Source of the DNA: Glandiceps talaboti
Taxonomy: Eukaryota; Hemichordata; Enteropneusta; Spengelidae
NCBI RefSeq assembly: GCF_964340395.1
Contig: NC_135569.1
Coordinates: forward strand, 7,878,540-7,942,539
Reading direction: 5' to 3'
Length of the DNA stretch: 64,000 nt
Position numbers and translations under genes: made by a program. Of the stretch, positions 1 to 17,800 are shown in pieces. Position 1 is the first letter of the stretch; every line of letters begins with the position of its first letter. The notes under the pieces are model-generated. The model made no database searches, was not told the origin of the DNA, and saw only the letters and a list, made by a program, of their open reading frames with translations.

Positions 1-94
1 GATTGATCCCACAAAGTTAGGGGGTCTTTTATATCCCCTATCTCTCCATAAATTAAAGCTACTTCAAATGCTTTTAAAGGTACTGCTCAGATTA

Positions 95-240
95 GGGTTC
101 AAATATAGGTTTGAAAAACAGTTGTCCAGCAGAGTTATTGAAAAAAGTTGGTCTGGAACAAAATAACATAATCCTTATGCTCCACTGATAAGATAACAAA
201 AATGTGAGAACCTGGAAGTGAAACCTTGGCCTTTAACTGA
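95..240 (+). repeat. Interspersed SINE-like repeat, copy 1
   Basis: The stretch from about 110 to 240 matches 48270-48395 in order. Shared landmarks are ACAGTTGTC, then (T)GGCAGAGT or CAGCAGAGT, then TCC(A)GAACAAAA, TAATGATTAGGTAACAC-like, and GAAC..GGG before CTTTAA. No coding content was seen. No terminal features were resolved. Confidence 0.5.
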
Positions 241-440
241 TAAGATAACACTAATGTGAGAACCTGGGAATGAATCACAGGCCTTTAACTGATAAGATAA
301 CACTAATGTGAGAACCTGGGAGTAAAACCTTGGCCTTTAACTGATAAGATAACACTAATGTGAGAACCTGACAATGAAACACAGGCCTTTAACTGATAAG
401 ATAACACTAATGTGAGAACCTGGGAATGAAACATAGGTCT
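184..440. repeat. 52-bp minisatellite, 5 copies
   Basis: The sequence ACTGATAAGATAACA recurs at 184, 236, 288, 340 and 392, giving an exact 52-bp period. The unit also contains AATGTGAGAACCTGGGA and ends with GGCCTTTA. It is an expansion of the end of the interspersed repeat that starts near 95 (see the copy at 48260-48395). Confidence 0.9.
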
Positions 441-588
441 TTCGGATAGTGTGATTTCAATCAAGAGAGAATTTTCACTGTGTAATCATACTTGTATGTT
501 AATGTATTAATATTAGTGAAATCCCAGGTTTAGTTTGTATGTTGTATTTATGTATGTTTATGTGTTTGTTTGTTTGCTTGTTTTATAG

Positions 589-1484
589 CCCCTCAGCCTG
601 GTCCTACACCGGAAACTACAGCATGTGAGTTTATGTATTTGCTTGTTTGTTTTATAGCCCCTGGTCCTATACCAGAAACTCCAGCATGTGTGTTTATTTG
701 TTTGTTTGTTTTATAACCCCTGGTCCTACACCATAAACTCCAGCATGTGTGTTTATGTGTTTGTTTGTTTGTTTGTTTTATAGCCCCTGATCCTACACCA
801 GAAACTCCAGCATGTGCGTTTATGTATTTGTTTGTTTGTTTTATAGCCCCTGGTCCTACACCAGAAACTCCAGCATGTGTGTTTATGTATTTGTTTGTTT
901 TGTTTTATAGCCCCCTGGTCCTACACCAGAAACTCCAGCATGTGTGTTTATGTATTTGTTTGTTTGTTTTATAGCCCCTGGTCCTACACCGGAAACTCCA
1001 GCATGTGAGTTTATGTATTTGTTTGTTTGTTTGTTTTATAGCCCCTGGTCCTATACCAGAAACTCCAGCATGTGTGTTTATTTGTTTGTTTGTTTTATAA
1101 CCCCTGGTCCTACACCAGAAACTCCAGCATGTGTGTTTATGTGTTTGTTTTTTTGTTTGTTTTATAGCCCCTGGTCCTACACCAGAAACTCCAGCATGTG
1201 TGTTTTTGTATTTGTTTGTTTGTTTTATAGCCCCTGGTCCTACACCAGAAACTCCAGCATGTGTGTTTTTGTATTTGTTTGTTTTGTTTTATAGCCCCCT
1301 GGTCCTACACCAGAAACTCCAGCATGTGTGTTTATGTGTTTGTTTGTTTGTTTTATAGCCCCTGGTCCTATACCAGAAACTCCAGCATGTGTGTTTTTGT
1401 GTTTGTTAGTTTGTTTTATAGCCCCTGGTCCTACACCAGAAACTCCAGCATGTGAGTTTATGTATTTGTTTGTTTGTTTTATAG
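589..1484 (+). repeat. Minisatellite of mini-exon-like units with splice-site-like ends (14 units plus the start of exon 1485-1746)
   Basis: Each unit is a conserved block of about 30 nt, mostly preceded by TTTTATAG and followed by GTGTGT or GTGAGT, then a 29-37 nt T/G-rich spacer. Blocks lie at 589-624 (36 nt), 658-687, 717-746, 784-813, 847-876, 911-941 (31 nt), 975-1004, 1042-1071, 1101-1130, 1168-1197, 1231-1260, 1295-1325 (31 nt), 1359-1388 and 1422-1451. The 30- and 36-nt blocks are phase 1-1 and would encode SPGPTPETPA. Blocks 717 and 1101 have ATAA in place of the ATAG acceptor. Block 717 also has an in-frame TAA. The 31-nt blocks would shift frame. Whether any block is spliced into mRNA is unknown. 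Spacers of about 33 nt are very short for animal introns, so longer-range pairing of GTGAGT donors (625, 1005, 1452) with distant acceptors is more plausible. Confidence 0.85.
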
Positions 1485-7868
<6,384 letters not shown>

Positions 7869-8114
7869 CTTCCTCTCACCGATGTCAGTATTTACTATAC
7901 TTTTGTTTAAAAACCAGGAGACGAAAAAGAGAAAAAAAAACTTGTGACTAGACAATCACCAAGTGATAATCACATGGTGCTGACCTTGAAAAAATGAACA
8001 ATGTCTGGTGACCATCGCAAAGTTCTAAGAGACAGAAGAAGAAACAAGAAAAATGTTATCACATATTTGACTGTCAGGAGGACTTCAGAGCCTTAGGAAA
8101 TACCACTGCAGAAA

Positions 8115-8370
8115 CTGAGTGTACAGTTTATTTGGATAGAGACAAACGTAAACTGTTGGTGTTCAATGTGGTAGACTACACAAGTAGGTGCAAGCAGTGC
8201 CTTTGTTTTTACAGATATATTTCCCCATGTAATTGTAAGCAATGTATGCTGCAAGATCATGCAAGTCATTAGAAATTCTACCTTATTGTGAATACAGTGT
8301 TCATTCAATAGCATATATCAGCATGTCACTATAATAATTATAGTTTGTGTCACTTATCTTTGTAAGCTGT
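8115..8370 (+). mobile_element. Degenerate copy of MITE family C
   Basis: Collinear with 4351-4682: GTGTGGTAAATTACACAAGT-like (8167-8186), AGCAGTGCCTTTGTT, then GTTCATTCAATAGC, ATCAGCATGT and ATAGTTTGTGTC. Ends are poorly preserved. Confidence 0.5.
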
Positions 8371-8463
8371 AAACTCAGTTACTGCTGTTGTTATACCTTC
8401 AGAGTCTCAGTTACGATACAACTGATAATGTTAGAGATTATTGTTTCTAACAACCGAGTCTTA

Positions 8464-8740
8464 AAGTGGTCATATGGATGAGGATTGAGTATTTATTAAA
8501 CAATTTATTCATAGCTTCCTACTTGAAAAATCAATATGAAACAACGGTAGACCAAGTCCTTATTTGTAACTGAATACATTATAAAAGATTAGATTAAGCT
8601 TTTTTCAATGTATTGCGTTACAAACACAGACATGGTCAATGTTATTTCACATTGATTTTTTCAAGTAGGAAGCCATGATGAAACCGTTTATAAATTAAAA
8701 ATCCAAAATAAATACCCACTTGTTATCCATATGACCTCTT
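8464..8740. mobile_element. Fold-back MITE family B, copy 2
   Basis: AAGTGGTCATATGGATGAGG at the left is mirrored by CCATATGACCTCTT at the right. Inner arms TTCCTACTTGAAAAATCAAT and ATTGATTTTTTCAAGTAGGA are inverted. It carries AATAAA near its right end on the plus strand. Confidence 0.8.
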
Positions 8741-10861
8741 CTTAACAGTGATATTTACCTGACCAACCTCAGCTTCCAACCTCATGTAACAAATATTTTC
8801 ATGTCATATATATATATTATAACGTTATCATATAAACATTGTACATAACAGCTTATTTGAAGTGGTGGTGCTATAGTTTAGAGTTTTATTGTTATTATTT
8901 TTATTATTATTATTATTATTTGTATTTATCTCGTCCTACATAGGACGGGTCAGGATACAAACCGAATGAAGGATTTTTAGAAAAAAAAACTGTTTTTAGT
9001 CTAACCATTTTATAATGTTGGGGAGTCTTATACTCTGATAAAATTATTGTACACGTGCGGGTTTAGTGATGGAGAACACAGCATAGATGTGTATCTCACT
9101 TTCTACTCTCTGTGGTAAGTTTTAGCAGAATCCGAGAAAGTGAATTTTTTTATAATTAAACTCCGTAGAATGGAGATAACAAGAGAACTATGATGTTATT
9201 CTTCGATATTGTTGTAATTTATTAACTAATAAGCTTACAGATATCTGGCTGTAAGTTTCGTTATAAGGTAGATGAGGTCACCATGCCCTGTCTGACGAGA
9301 TGTAGTGATATAGAGTTATAATATTGATAATTTTAACCTCTCGCATCTGGCTATTTTGTATTACGTGTACCATATTCACAGACCAGATGGTTTCAAGTTA
9401 TCAAATTCAAAGCATGGCAACTTAGCGTGACTAGTCAGCATTTGAGAAAACATCTTCTAGAAACGAGATTACTCATTCAAAATATCTGTGGTCATGTGCA
9501 CAGTATGTACTGTAAACCTAAATATTTTTGCTGCTGGAAAATTTCGTGATTTCACAGTCTTCAGCTAGTTCTCAAAGACTAAATTTTACTAATTACCAGA
9601 CTTGTGTTCATATACAAGAAGGTGTAATCACTACTGTTGTTGCTCATTTGTTTTTCCAGCGATAATAATTTCCAGGTTTCCAGTATTGTGGTTGACATGT
9701 TTGTGTATCATATTGTAATATGTTAACCAATGGTAGTATACTTTGTACCTGTTATAAACTAAATGTTGTAATAACAGGCTGTAAATCAAAGTTTATCTAT
9801 GAGATTACAGAAAGATGGATAATTAGTGAGTTGTCAAAGTGTACTAGGTATAGAGACAGTGACAGTCATTTACCAAACGATCGCACAATATCGCACAAGC
9901 TCAGTAAGTGAACATCGATCGTTTAGGACAAAACCTCTCCCCCTAAACGAATGTTCACAAGTACAACATTGCACGTTTATATATGATGTAAGCCATGATG
10001 AAAATTGTAGGGGTCACACTACTACTATTGATGCAATTTAGAAACATGGTAAACATGCATTTCCAACCTTTAGAACTTGTTACTGAGATGGTGGTAAATA
10101 CATTAATACTAACCGGAAATCCAGCACTGTGTATCACATTAGTAGTAAATTTTTAGTAACTTATCAACATCTCAGTTGTAAATACAGAAGGCGTGAACAT
10201 TTTTGAAAATTTGGTTAGAAATGCGAAAATGAAGTTCAGCAATTGCAATGATGTCAGACCCCTCCGAAGTTTGCTTATTGAGCTTGTGTGACATTGCGCA
10301 ATCATCCCTTATATGTATGTGTTCATGGAATGACGAGAATATCATCAACATCTGTATAATTGCACCAGAGTGAAATTCTGGGTCATAACATTGCTCAGTC
10401 ATGATATTTTGAAAATAATAATGCAGAAGATTTATGTAGGTTTCTTTTTACAACAATCTGTTGTTGATCTCTGTTTATTTGCCGAGTTTGACAAATCACT
10501 TTGTTATCAGAATTGTTCTAAAACTCTAAAGTGGTCTTATCAGTATGCAAAATAATATCAATGGTGAAACATCACTGTGTTGATTCCTGCTTAGATTGTT
10601 ACAAAGAAAAGTGACCAAGGTTCAAAATGCTTACTCTGGTGTAATGATATTGTTGTGTTTTGACAGATTATTTGAAATATCTTTAATGTGTACACAACCT
10701 GTCCAGGGGTTGCGTTGAATTCTTCCTGAATACCCAAATTGTAGGTGGTTCAGAGAGAGAAAACGATATGTAGTATTGTTGATGAAAAAAAACTTCTGTG
10801 TAGCTGTATTAATATTGCTACTCACACAGACAGAACTTTTGTAAGATACATCGTGACGTTT

Positions 10862-10960
10862 CGCCCTCACCGGCCTCCTCTCACAGGTAGGGGTTGGCCG
10901 ATGTGTGAGGGCGCCCCGTCACGGCATACCTTACAGACTAAGGCAGAACATTTCTGAGAA
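10862..10960. repeat. Inverted-repeat fragment related to the satellite's flanking arms
   Basis: CGCCCTCAC at 10862 is inverted at GTGAGGGCG near 10905. The following GTGTGAGGGCGCCCCGTCAC..GGCATACCTTACAGAC resembles 22629-22664 (GTGAGAGGGCGCCCAATCAC..GGCTTACCATACAGAC). Confidence 0.5.
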
Positions 10961-11569
10961 GAAACCAAATTTTCACTGGTATCCCATTGGCTTTGTTATC
11001 GGTGTACTGCAATGGTTTGACATCATGGGTCTAGCTAGAGACGTGTGAATCAAGTCCGTGTTACACAGCTGGGATCTCCGTCATGATGTTGCAGTTGAGT
11101 CTTCGCTGATGTACACGTAGAATTACTGTATCTGAAATAAGACATTCCTTTTTATTATGAGATCTGTAAGTTTTGTCATAGTAGACACTTCATACTATAC
11201 TGTACAGAGACAGTAGTGTCATAAGACAGTAGTTAAGAATATTCAAAATATCAACAAAAAAGTAAAGATGTATTCGATTAGATTAATGTACATCTGTAAT
11301 TGTCTTACTGTAAGTGTAGATTTATACACCATGTATTAAGATCAGGTTTTCCAGTATTGGGGAAACGTTTGTGGGGTTTTTCTGTAGGGAAATACAGAGA
11401 TCTGTTAAGTGTCGATTTCAGCTTTAGTTTGTTTAGCATGCTTTAAATGCAAGCATTATCACTCAGATTGCTTCATTTTGTGGTATTATGGTGGCAGCTA
11501 TTAACCTTTGATACAAACACAATATCCGTTTTCTGGTCAGCTTCTGTTCAGAGTGATGAGTTAGTTGTA

Positions 11570-11840
11570 AACTTGTGATTTAGATGCAGTTATGGTCAGA
11601 CCATCTGAACAAAATGACACTTATAGTTTATACTGAGCTTTGTAAATTGGTGATTCAGATGGTGGCCATAATCAGACCATCTGGACAGAATGAGATCTCT
11701 TACAGTTCATTTTATGCTTTGTAAATTGGTGATTTAGATGGTGGCCATGATCAGACCATCTGGACAGAATGAGATCTCTTACAGTTCATTTCATGCTTTG
11801 TAAATCGGTGATTCAGATGGTAGCCATCTGGACAGGACCA
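11570..11840. repeat. 79-bp tandem repeat, about 3.4 copies
   Basis: GTGATTCAGATGGTGGCCAT recurs with starts at 11650, 11729 and 11808; a more diverged copy begins near 11575. Each unit contains AGATGGT...ACCATCT, a small internal inverted repeat. Confidence 0.85.
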
Positions 11841-12710
11841 GACATTCTGAAGGACAAACCATGTGTAAATTCAAACAGACAACATTTCGAAGAGCTGTGA
11901 ATTCATTCATAGAGCCATTAATAGCAGGTGATTAAATTAGGCATTTTGTTCACACCTAACAGAAAATTAGAAAGACAACTGCAAATTCAACCCGACTCAG
12001 GATATACTAATAGCCCAATTATTTGTAAATGTTATACCTACATGTCACAATTTGTCAACTCATAGCTTTTACCCCAAATGATCGGGAATCACAGTTCAAG
12101 ACACTCAAAAAAAAACCATGGTAACTCTGCTGTATACAATGATAACATCACAACTTAGTCTGCAATAATGAAAACCTCACAACACTCAGTCTATGCAAGA
12201 AAGAAAAAATTGAAATCACCAAAGTAAGAAACTTTTATTTCAATCAACTACCTTATTTTATTTATCAACAGGTTTTTTCCCGATAATTTTAGCAGCTTGG
12301 TTTTAAATTGTAAGAATGAATATATTTTAACTATTAGTGGTGTTTTATATTCAACCCGGCTAGAATCAGGCAGTGTTTTGTACTTTTTTATTGTATAGCA
12401 TCTTGTGAACATTGTCAAAACGAATTTATATAGTTCTTATTTGCCAAAGGCACAGACATATTTTTAGATCATTCTGAAGTATGTGTGACACTTCTACAAG
12501 TTTTATACATATGCATGTATTGTCATTTGTGTCGCATAATTGCCATAAAACGTGTAACAATGTGGAATGTACCTCAAATAATTAAAGGAATTAAAAAGAA
12601 TTGGCCTGTACTTGCGCAAGAAAAATATTGCCCATGTCTTTTGAAATCGAGCAAACAGTCTTTGTCAATCTTTGAAATATTGTTTCCTGAATATGTTCCG
12701 ATATTCTTAC

Positions 12711-13106
12711 AGCTAAAATGATGTAGGCTTGGTGTTTCACTCATGAGACATTATGTTTTTGACACACAGCGCTAGACATATTTCAACTCTAGATAACAAT
12801 AACAGGGACACAATAAACACAGCAGGTTATATCTTTACCCAATCACATTGAACAGTGATAAGCATTGCTATTCTTTCACAGTGCAGCAAAAACAGGCTTC
12901 TAATGAAAACATTATACATGGACGTCATGATTTTATGGCTTCAATTTATTTTCTAACTGATAATCAACATTTCAACTTGACTACTTCTACATCCTCACTG
13001 TGCATGGCACCTATGTAATTGTTTCTTTTGCATTGGAAGTTGTCTGAGGGTGTGTAATAAATGTCATGTTGCATGAGTGAAACACCAAGCCTACATCATT
13101 TTAGCT
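12711..13106. mobile_element. MITE family A, full-length copy with 35-bp perfect terminal inverted repeats
   Basis: AGCTAAAATGATGTAGGCTT..GGTGTTTCACTCATG at 12711-12745 is exactly reverse-complemented at 13072-13106. The 396-bp element has no coding frame of note. No clear target-site duplication was resolved by eye. Confidence 0.88.
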
Positions 13107-14362
13107 ATAAACTTTGTTAGACTGTGTTCTTGAAAGAAAATTTGTAGTTTTACAGACAACTTGGGACAAACCTTCATATGTGACTCTGTAGATCTGCAAC
13201 AACTTGGTATTTTTTTGAAATTTGTCACAAAGGGTGCATTCATCATTTTACTACATCTTGTTTGACCAAACTTTCATAGCATGGTACTGTTTTTTGGGGG
13301 TTTTTCCATTATAAGCATGTACAAATTAGACGGGCCTCATTTTTTGTTGAAATGTAACAGCTTGACCCATTCTGATTCAAGTTATGTTTTTTGTTTTTAC
13401 TGTGTTGGTAAGATAATGTATCAATTAATTATTCATTATGCTGTCTTGCATAGCACCATCCTAGCAGTACAGATTACCACATTCAAGCTTACAAAACAGT
13501 TTTTTGATTTGCTTAGACGCATCAGACACAAGTTTTTCACCTGCAAGCATTTGAGGAGTTGGGAATCCAACCCTGTAAGATTTTTAGCCTTAGTTGCGGC
13601 ACATACCAATCTTTACCGATCTTGATTTCATTACATTATATATTAATCACTAGCAACAAGTACGGAGAGGTATGATCAATTAGTTTAACCTCCTTACCTC
13701 TGTACACATGCAACAGCTATGCCTTTCTCACTCTTCCAAAGTCTAAATTTGATTTTTTGTTACCTGTCGAGTATATTGTAGCTGTTTTATGTACTGCCCA
13801 GGTACCAATTAATTGGGAGTTTGTTCCCCCTACAAATATTTACAATTTTGATATTGTACAACTTTGAGCATATTGTAAAGCTTCCATTTACTTGCACCAT
13901 GTTTTCAGCTTCATTTTAATCATTTTATGAAGAAAAATTGTCACTTTGATGTGTACTTAATAGTGACATGTGTACACGCACTATGTATTGCCAAGTATAA
14001 TATTGCTCAAGTCACCATATTTGAATTCATTTCTGATATTTTGAAATACTGAAAACTGATTGTTTTAAATACTTTTTAATAAGCGGTGTCTGGTGACTTT
14101 TTAAGTCAGTTCTTTCAATGCATTCTGTGTGACTATTGTAATATTGTAACTGGACTTCAATAATAAACCTACCCACATTCCTTATAATTGGGTTGCTATG
14201 TGTATTGTTTTTGTGTTGCTATGTGTTTAGGTTTGTGTGTTGTGAAATGGCATGTGGCTGCAGTGTATACGACAGTATGGTTGATGGTAACATATTGTTC
14301 ATGGTTCCAAGAAGCAAGTGTGTAACTAACGCTACAATCATGCAACTAAAATGGGCAGAAAC

Positions 14363-14730
14363 ACAGCTATCGATCTGAAATATTGACTCAGTACGTAATC
14401 ACAGAATCAACCCATCCAGGCCCTGGGTCTGTATGGTATTACTTGATTGGGTGCACTCTCACTTCCGTCTCTAATTGTGACGAGTTTTAAATTTTCGTTT
14501 TTCTTTATTCATGAGGCTATGAAACTGAAAGTTTCGGGTATCAGATAGAATCACTGGCAAGGCAGACGCCCATCAGTAAGGGGTACTGTTCCTAGAAGTT
14601 AATAGGGGGACTGCAAGCTCTGCCATCATCTCTGGTACTTTGCAAGGTTTTTTTTGTTCAAACATATGCCGAAAGTTACCGAGTTTCCAGTGATTTGCTA
14701 ATCGGGAACCATCAGTTTTTGCTTTCCACA
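14363..14730. repeat. Left inverted arm flanking the satellite array
   Basis: 14363-14524 and 14689-14730 match the reverse complement of 22511-22720 in order. Landmarks are ACAGCTA.CGATCTGAAATA, CTGGGTCTGTATGGTA, GATTGGG.GC.CTCTCAC, CAGTTTTAAATTTTC-like, TTCATGAGGCTATGAA, GTGATTTGCT, CGGGAACCATC and GCTTTCCACA. The left arm carries about 164 bp (14525-14688) that the right arm lacks. Confidence 0.8.
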
Positions 14731-14855
14731 TCAACATCTCTACAGGTGCCAATAATGTCAGAGCAATAAAAATCCTAATTTTGTTTACATTTTTTAATAA
14801 TGTATGATATGAAAATGAAACTATCATTCTAAATGAAAAAAGTAAACACACGGAT

Positions 14856-17800
14856 GTGTTGCGAGTTGTAAGAAATCTTGAAGGTAAGTTTATAATGAAA
14901 GATGGCATTTTCTATTAATTTTTCTATTAATTTTTTCCGAAATATTCATTTTAATTTTTCAAAAAACACTCTAAATTACGTGTTTGACATTATGAAACGT
15001 AAAAGAGATGAATAGGTTTTGCCGCGGGCACGTTATTATCGGTTATACACAAAAAAGTCGCATTTTTCAACTATTACGCAATAATGCGTTTTTGCTGTCC
15101 AAATGGCCCCAATTTCGCCTTTTTTGACCTTTGTGAAGAAATCGACTTTTGGCACTGTATACTGCCCTCTACAGTTGACCTATCGTTATAAATGCATAAA
15201 TTAAAGTGTTGCGAGTTGTAAGAAATCTTGAAGTTAAGTTTATAACAAAAGATGGCATTTTTTATTAATTTTTCTATTAATTTTTTCAGAATTATTCATT
15301 TTAATTTTTCAAAAAACACTCTAAATTACGTGTTTGACATTATGAAACGTAAAAGAGATGAATTGGTTTGGCCGCGGACACGTTATTATCGGTTAAACAC
15401 AAAAAAGTCGCATTTTTCAACTATTACGCAATAATGCGTTTTTGCTGTCCAAACGGCCCCAATTTCGCCTTTTTTGACCTTTGTGAAGAAATCGACTTTT
15501 GGCATTGTATACTGCCCTCTACAGTTGACCTATCATTATAAATGCATAAATTAAAGTGTTGCGAGTTGTAAGAAATCTTGAAGTTAAGTTTATAACAAAA
15601 GATGGCATTTTTTATTAATTTTTCTATTAATTTTTTCAGAATTATTCATTTTAATTTTTCAAAAAACACTCTAAATTACGTGTTTGACATTATGAAACGT
15701 AAAAGAGATGAATTGGTTTGGCCGCGGACACGTTATTATCGGTTAAACACAAAAAAGTCGCATTTTTCAACTATTACGCAATAATGCGTTTTTGCTGTCC
15801 AAACGGCCCCAATTTCGCCTTTTTTGACCTTTGTGAAGAAATCGACTTTTGGCATTGTATACTGCCCTCTACAGTTGACCTATCATTATAAATGCATAAA
15901 TTAAAGTGTTGCGAGTTGTAAGAAATCTTGAAGTTAAGTTTATAACAAAAGATGGCATTTTTTATTAATTTTTCTATTAATATTTTCAGAAATATTCATT
16001 TTAATTTTTCAAAAAACACTCTAAATTACGTGTTTGACATTATGAAACGTAAAAGAGATGAATTGGTTTGGCCGCGGACACGTTATTATCGGTTAAACAC
16101 AAAAAAGTCGCATTTTTCAACTATTACGCAATAATGCGTTTTTGCTGTCCAAACGGTCCCAATTTCGCCTTTTTTCACCTTTGTGAAGAAATCGACTTTT
16201 GGCACTGTATACTGCCCTCTACAGTTGACCTATCATTATAAATGCATAAATTAAAGTGTTGCGAGTTGTAAGAAATCTTGAAGTTAAGTTTATAACAAAA
16301 GATGGCATTTTTTATTAATTTTTCTATTAATTTTTTCAGAAATATTCATTTTAATTTTTCAAAAAACACTCTAAATTACGTGTTTGACATTATGAAACGT
16401 AAAAGAGATGAATTGGTTTGGCCGCGGACACGTTATTATCGGTTATACACAAAAAAGTCGCATTTTTCAACTATTACGCAATAATGCGTTTTTGCTGTCC
16501 AAATGGCCCCAATTTCGCCTTTTTTGACCTTTGTGAAGAAATCGACTTTTGGCACTGTATACTGCCCTCTACAGTTGACCTATCGTTATAAATGCATAAA
16601 TTAAAGTGTTGCGAGTTGTAAGAAATCTTGAAGTTAAGTTTATAACAAAAGATGGCATTTTTTATTAATTTTTCTATTAATTTTTTCAGAATTATTCATT
16701 TTAATTTTTCAAAAAACACTCTAAATTACGTGTTTGACATTATGAAACGTAAAAGAGATGAATTGGTTTGGCCGCGGACACGTTATTATCGGTTAAACAC
16801 AAAAAAGTCGCATTTTTCAACTATTACGCAATAATGCGTTTTTGCTGTCCAAACGGCCCCAATTTCGCCTTTTTTGACCTTTGTGAAGAAATCGACTTTT
16901 GGCACTGTATACTGCCCTCTACAGTTGACCTATCGTTATAAATGCATAAATTAAAGTGTTGCGAGTTGTAAGAAATCTTGAAGTTAAGTTTATAACAAAA
17001 GATGGCATTTTTTATTAATTTTTCTATTAATATTTTCAGAAATATTCATTTTAATTTTTCAAAAAACACTCTAAATTACGTGTTTGACATTATGAAACGT
17101 AAAAGAGATGAATTGGTTTGGCCGCGGACACGTTATTATCGGTTAAACACAAAAAAGTCGCATTTTTCAACTATTACGCAATAATGCGTTTTTGCTGTCC
17201 AAACGGTCCCAATTTCGCCTTTTTTCACCTTTGTGAAGAAATCGACTTTTGGCACTGTATACTGCCCTCTACAGTTGACCTATCATTATAAATGCATAAA
17301 TTAAAGTGTTGCGAGTTGTAAGAAATCTTGAAGTTAAGTTTATAACAAAAGATGGCATTTTTTATTAATTTTTCTATTAATTTTTTCAGAAATATTCATT
17401 TTAATTTTTCAAAAAACACTCTAAATTACGTGTTTGACATTATGAAACGTAAAAGAGATGAATTGGTTTGGCCGCGGACACGTTATTATCGGTTAAACAC
17501 AAAAAAGTCACATTTTTCAACTATTACGCAATAATGCGTTTTTGCTGTCCAAACGGTCCCAATTTCGCCTTTTTTCACCTTTGTGAAGAAATCGACTTTT
17601 GGCACTGTATACTGCCCTCTACAGTTGACCTATCATTATAAATGCATAAATTAAAGTGTTGCGAGTTGTAAGAAATCTTGAAGTTAAGTTTATAACAAAA
17701 GATGGCATTTTTTATTAATTTTTCTATTAATTTTTTCAGAAATATTCATTTTAATTTTTCAAAAAACACTCTAAATTACGTGTTTGACATTATGAAACGT

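Larger units (their letters stand above)
1..588 (+). other. Intron of the perlecan-like gene (upstream of first visible exon units)
   Basis: No laminin-G, EGF or immunoglobulin-type coding segment was found here. The stretch holds the SINE-like repeat and its 52-bp minisatellite. The bases 441-588 are unique AT-rich sequence leading into a TTTG-rich tract and the first mini-exon-like unit. Confidence 0.5.
7869..14170 (+). other. Downstream flank / possible long 3' UTR of the perlecan-like gene
   Basis: No coding exon is recognisable. Candidate polyadenylation signals AATAAA are at about 8708 (inside a MITE) and 14162. The latter lies in TTCAATAATAAACC just after a T-rich stretch. The region contains a degenerate family C copy (8115-8370), fold-back element B2 (8464-8740), a (TTA)n tract (about 8888-8921), the 79-bp repeat (about 11570-11840) and the family A MITE (12711-13106). 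The rest is AT-rich unique sequence in which nothing was recognised, including the 114-codon open frame at 13281-13625. Where the transcript ends is not determinable here. Confidence 0.35.

Noticed and set aside
184-440. CRISPR-like regular spacing
   Set aside because: The whole unit, not just a repeat between unique spacers, is conserved, and the genome is eukaryotic. It is a minisatellite. The same applies to 3000-3402.
589-1484. Reading the mini-exon array straight through as a protein alternating PGPTPETPA with hydrophobic CVFMYLFVCFI
   Set aside because: The usual 63-bp period permits local read-through, but 59- and 67-bp units, two 31-nt blocks and a TAA break every long frame. A continuous exon is not possible.
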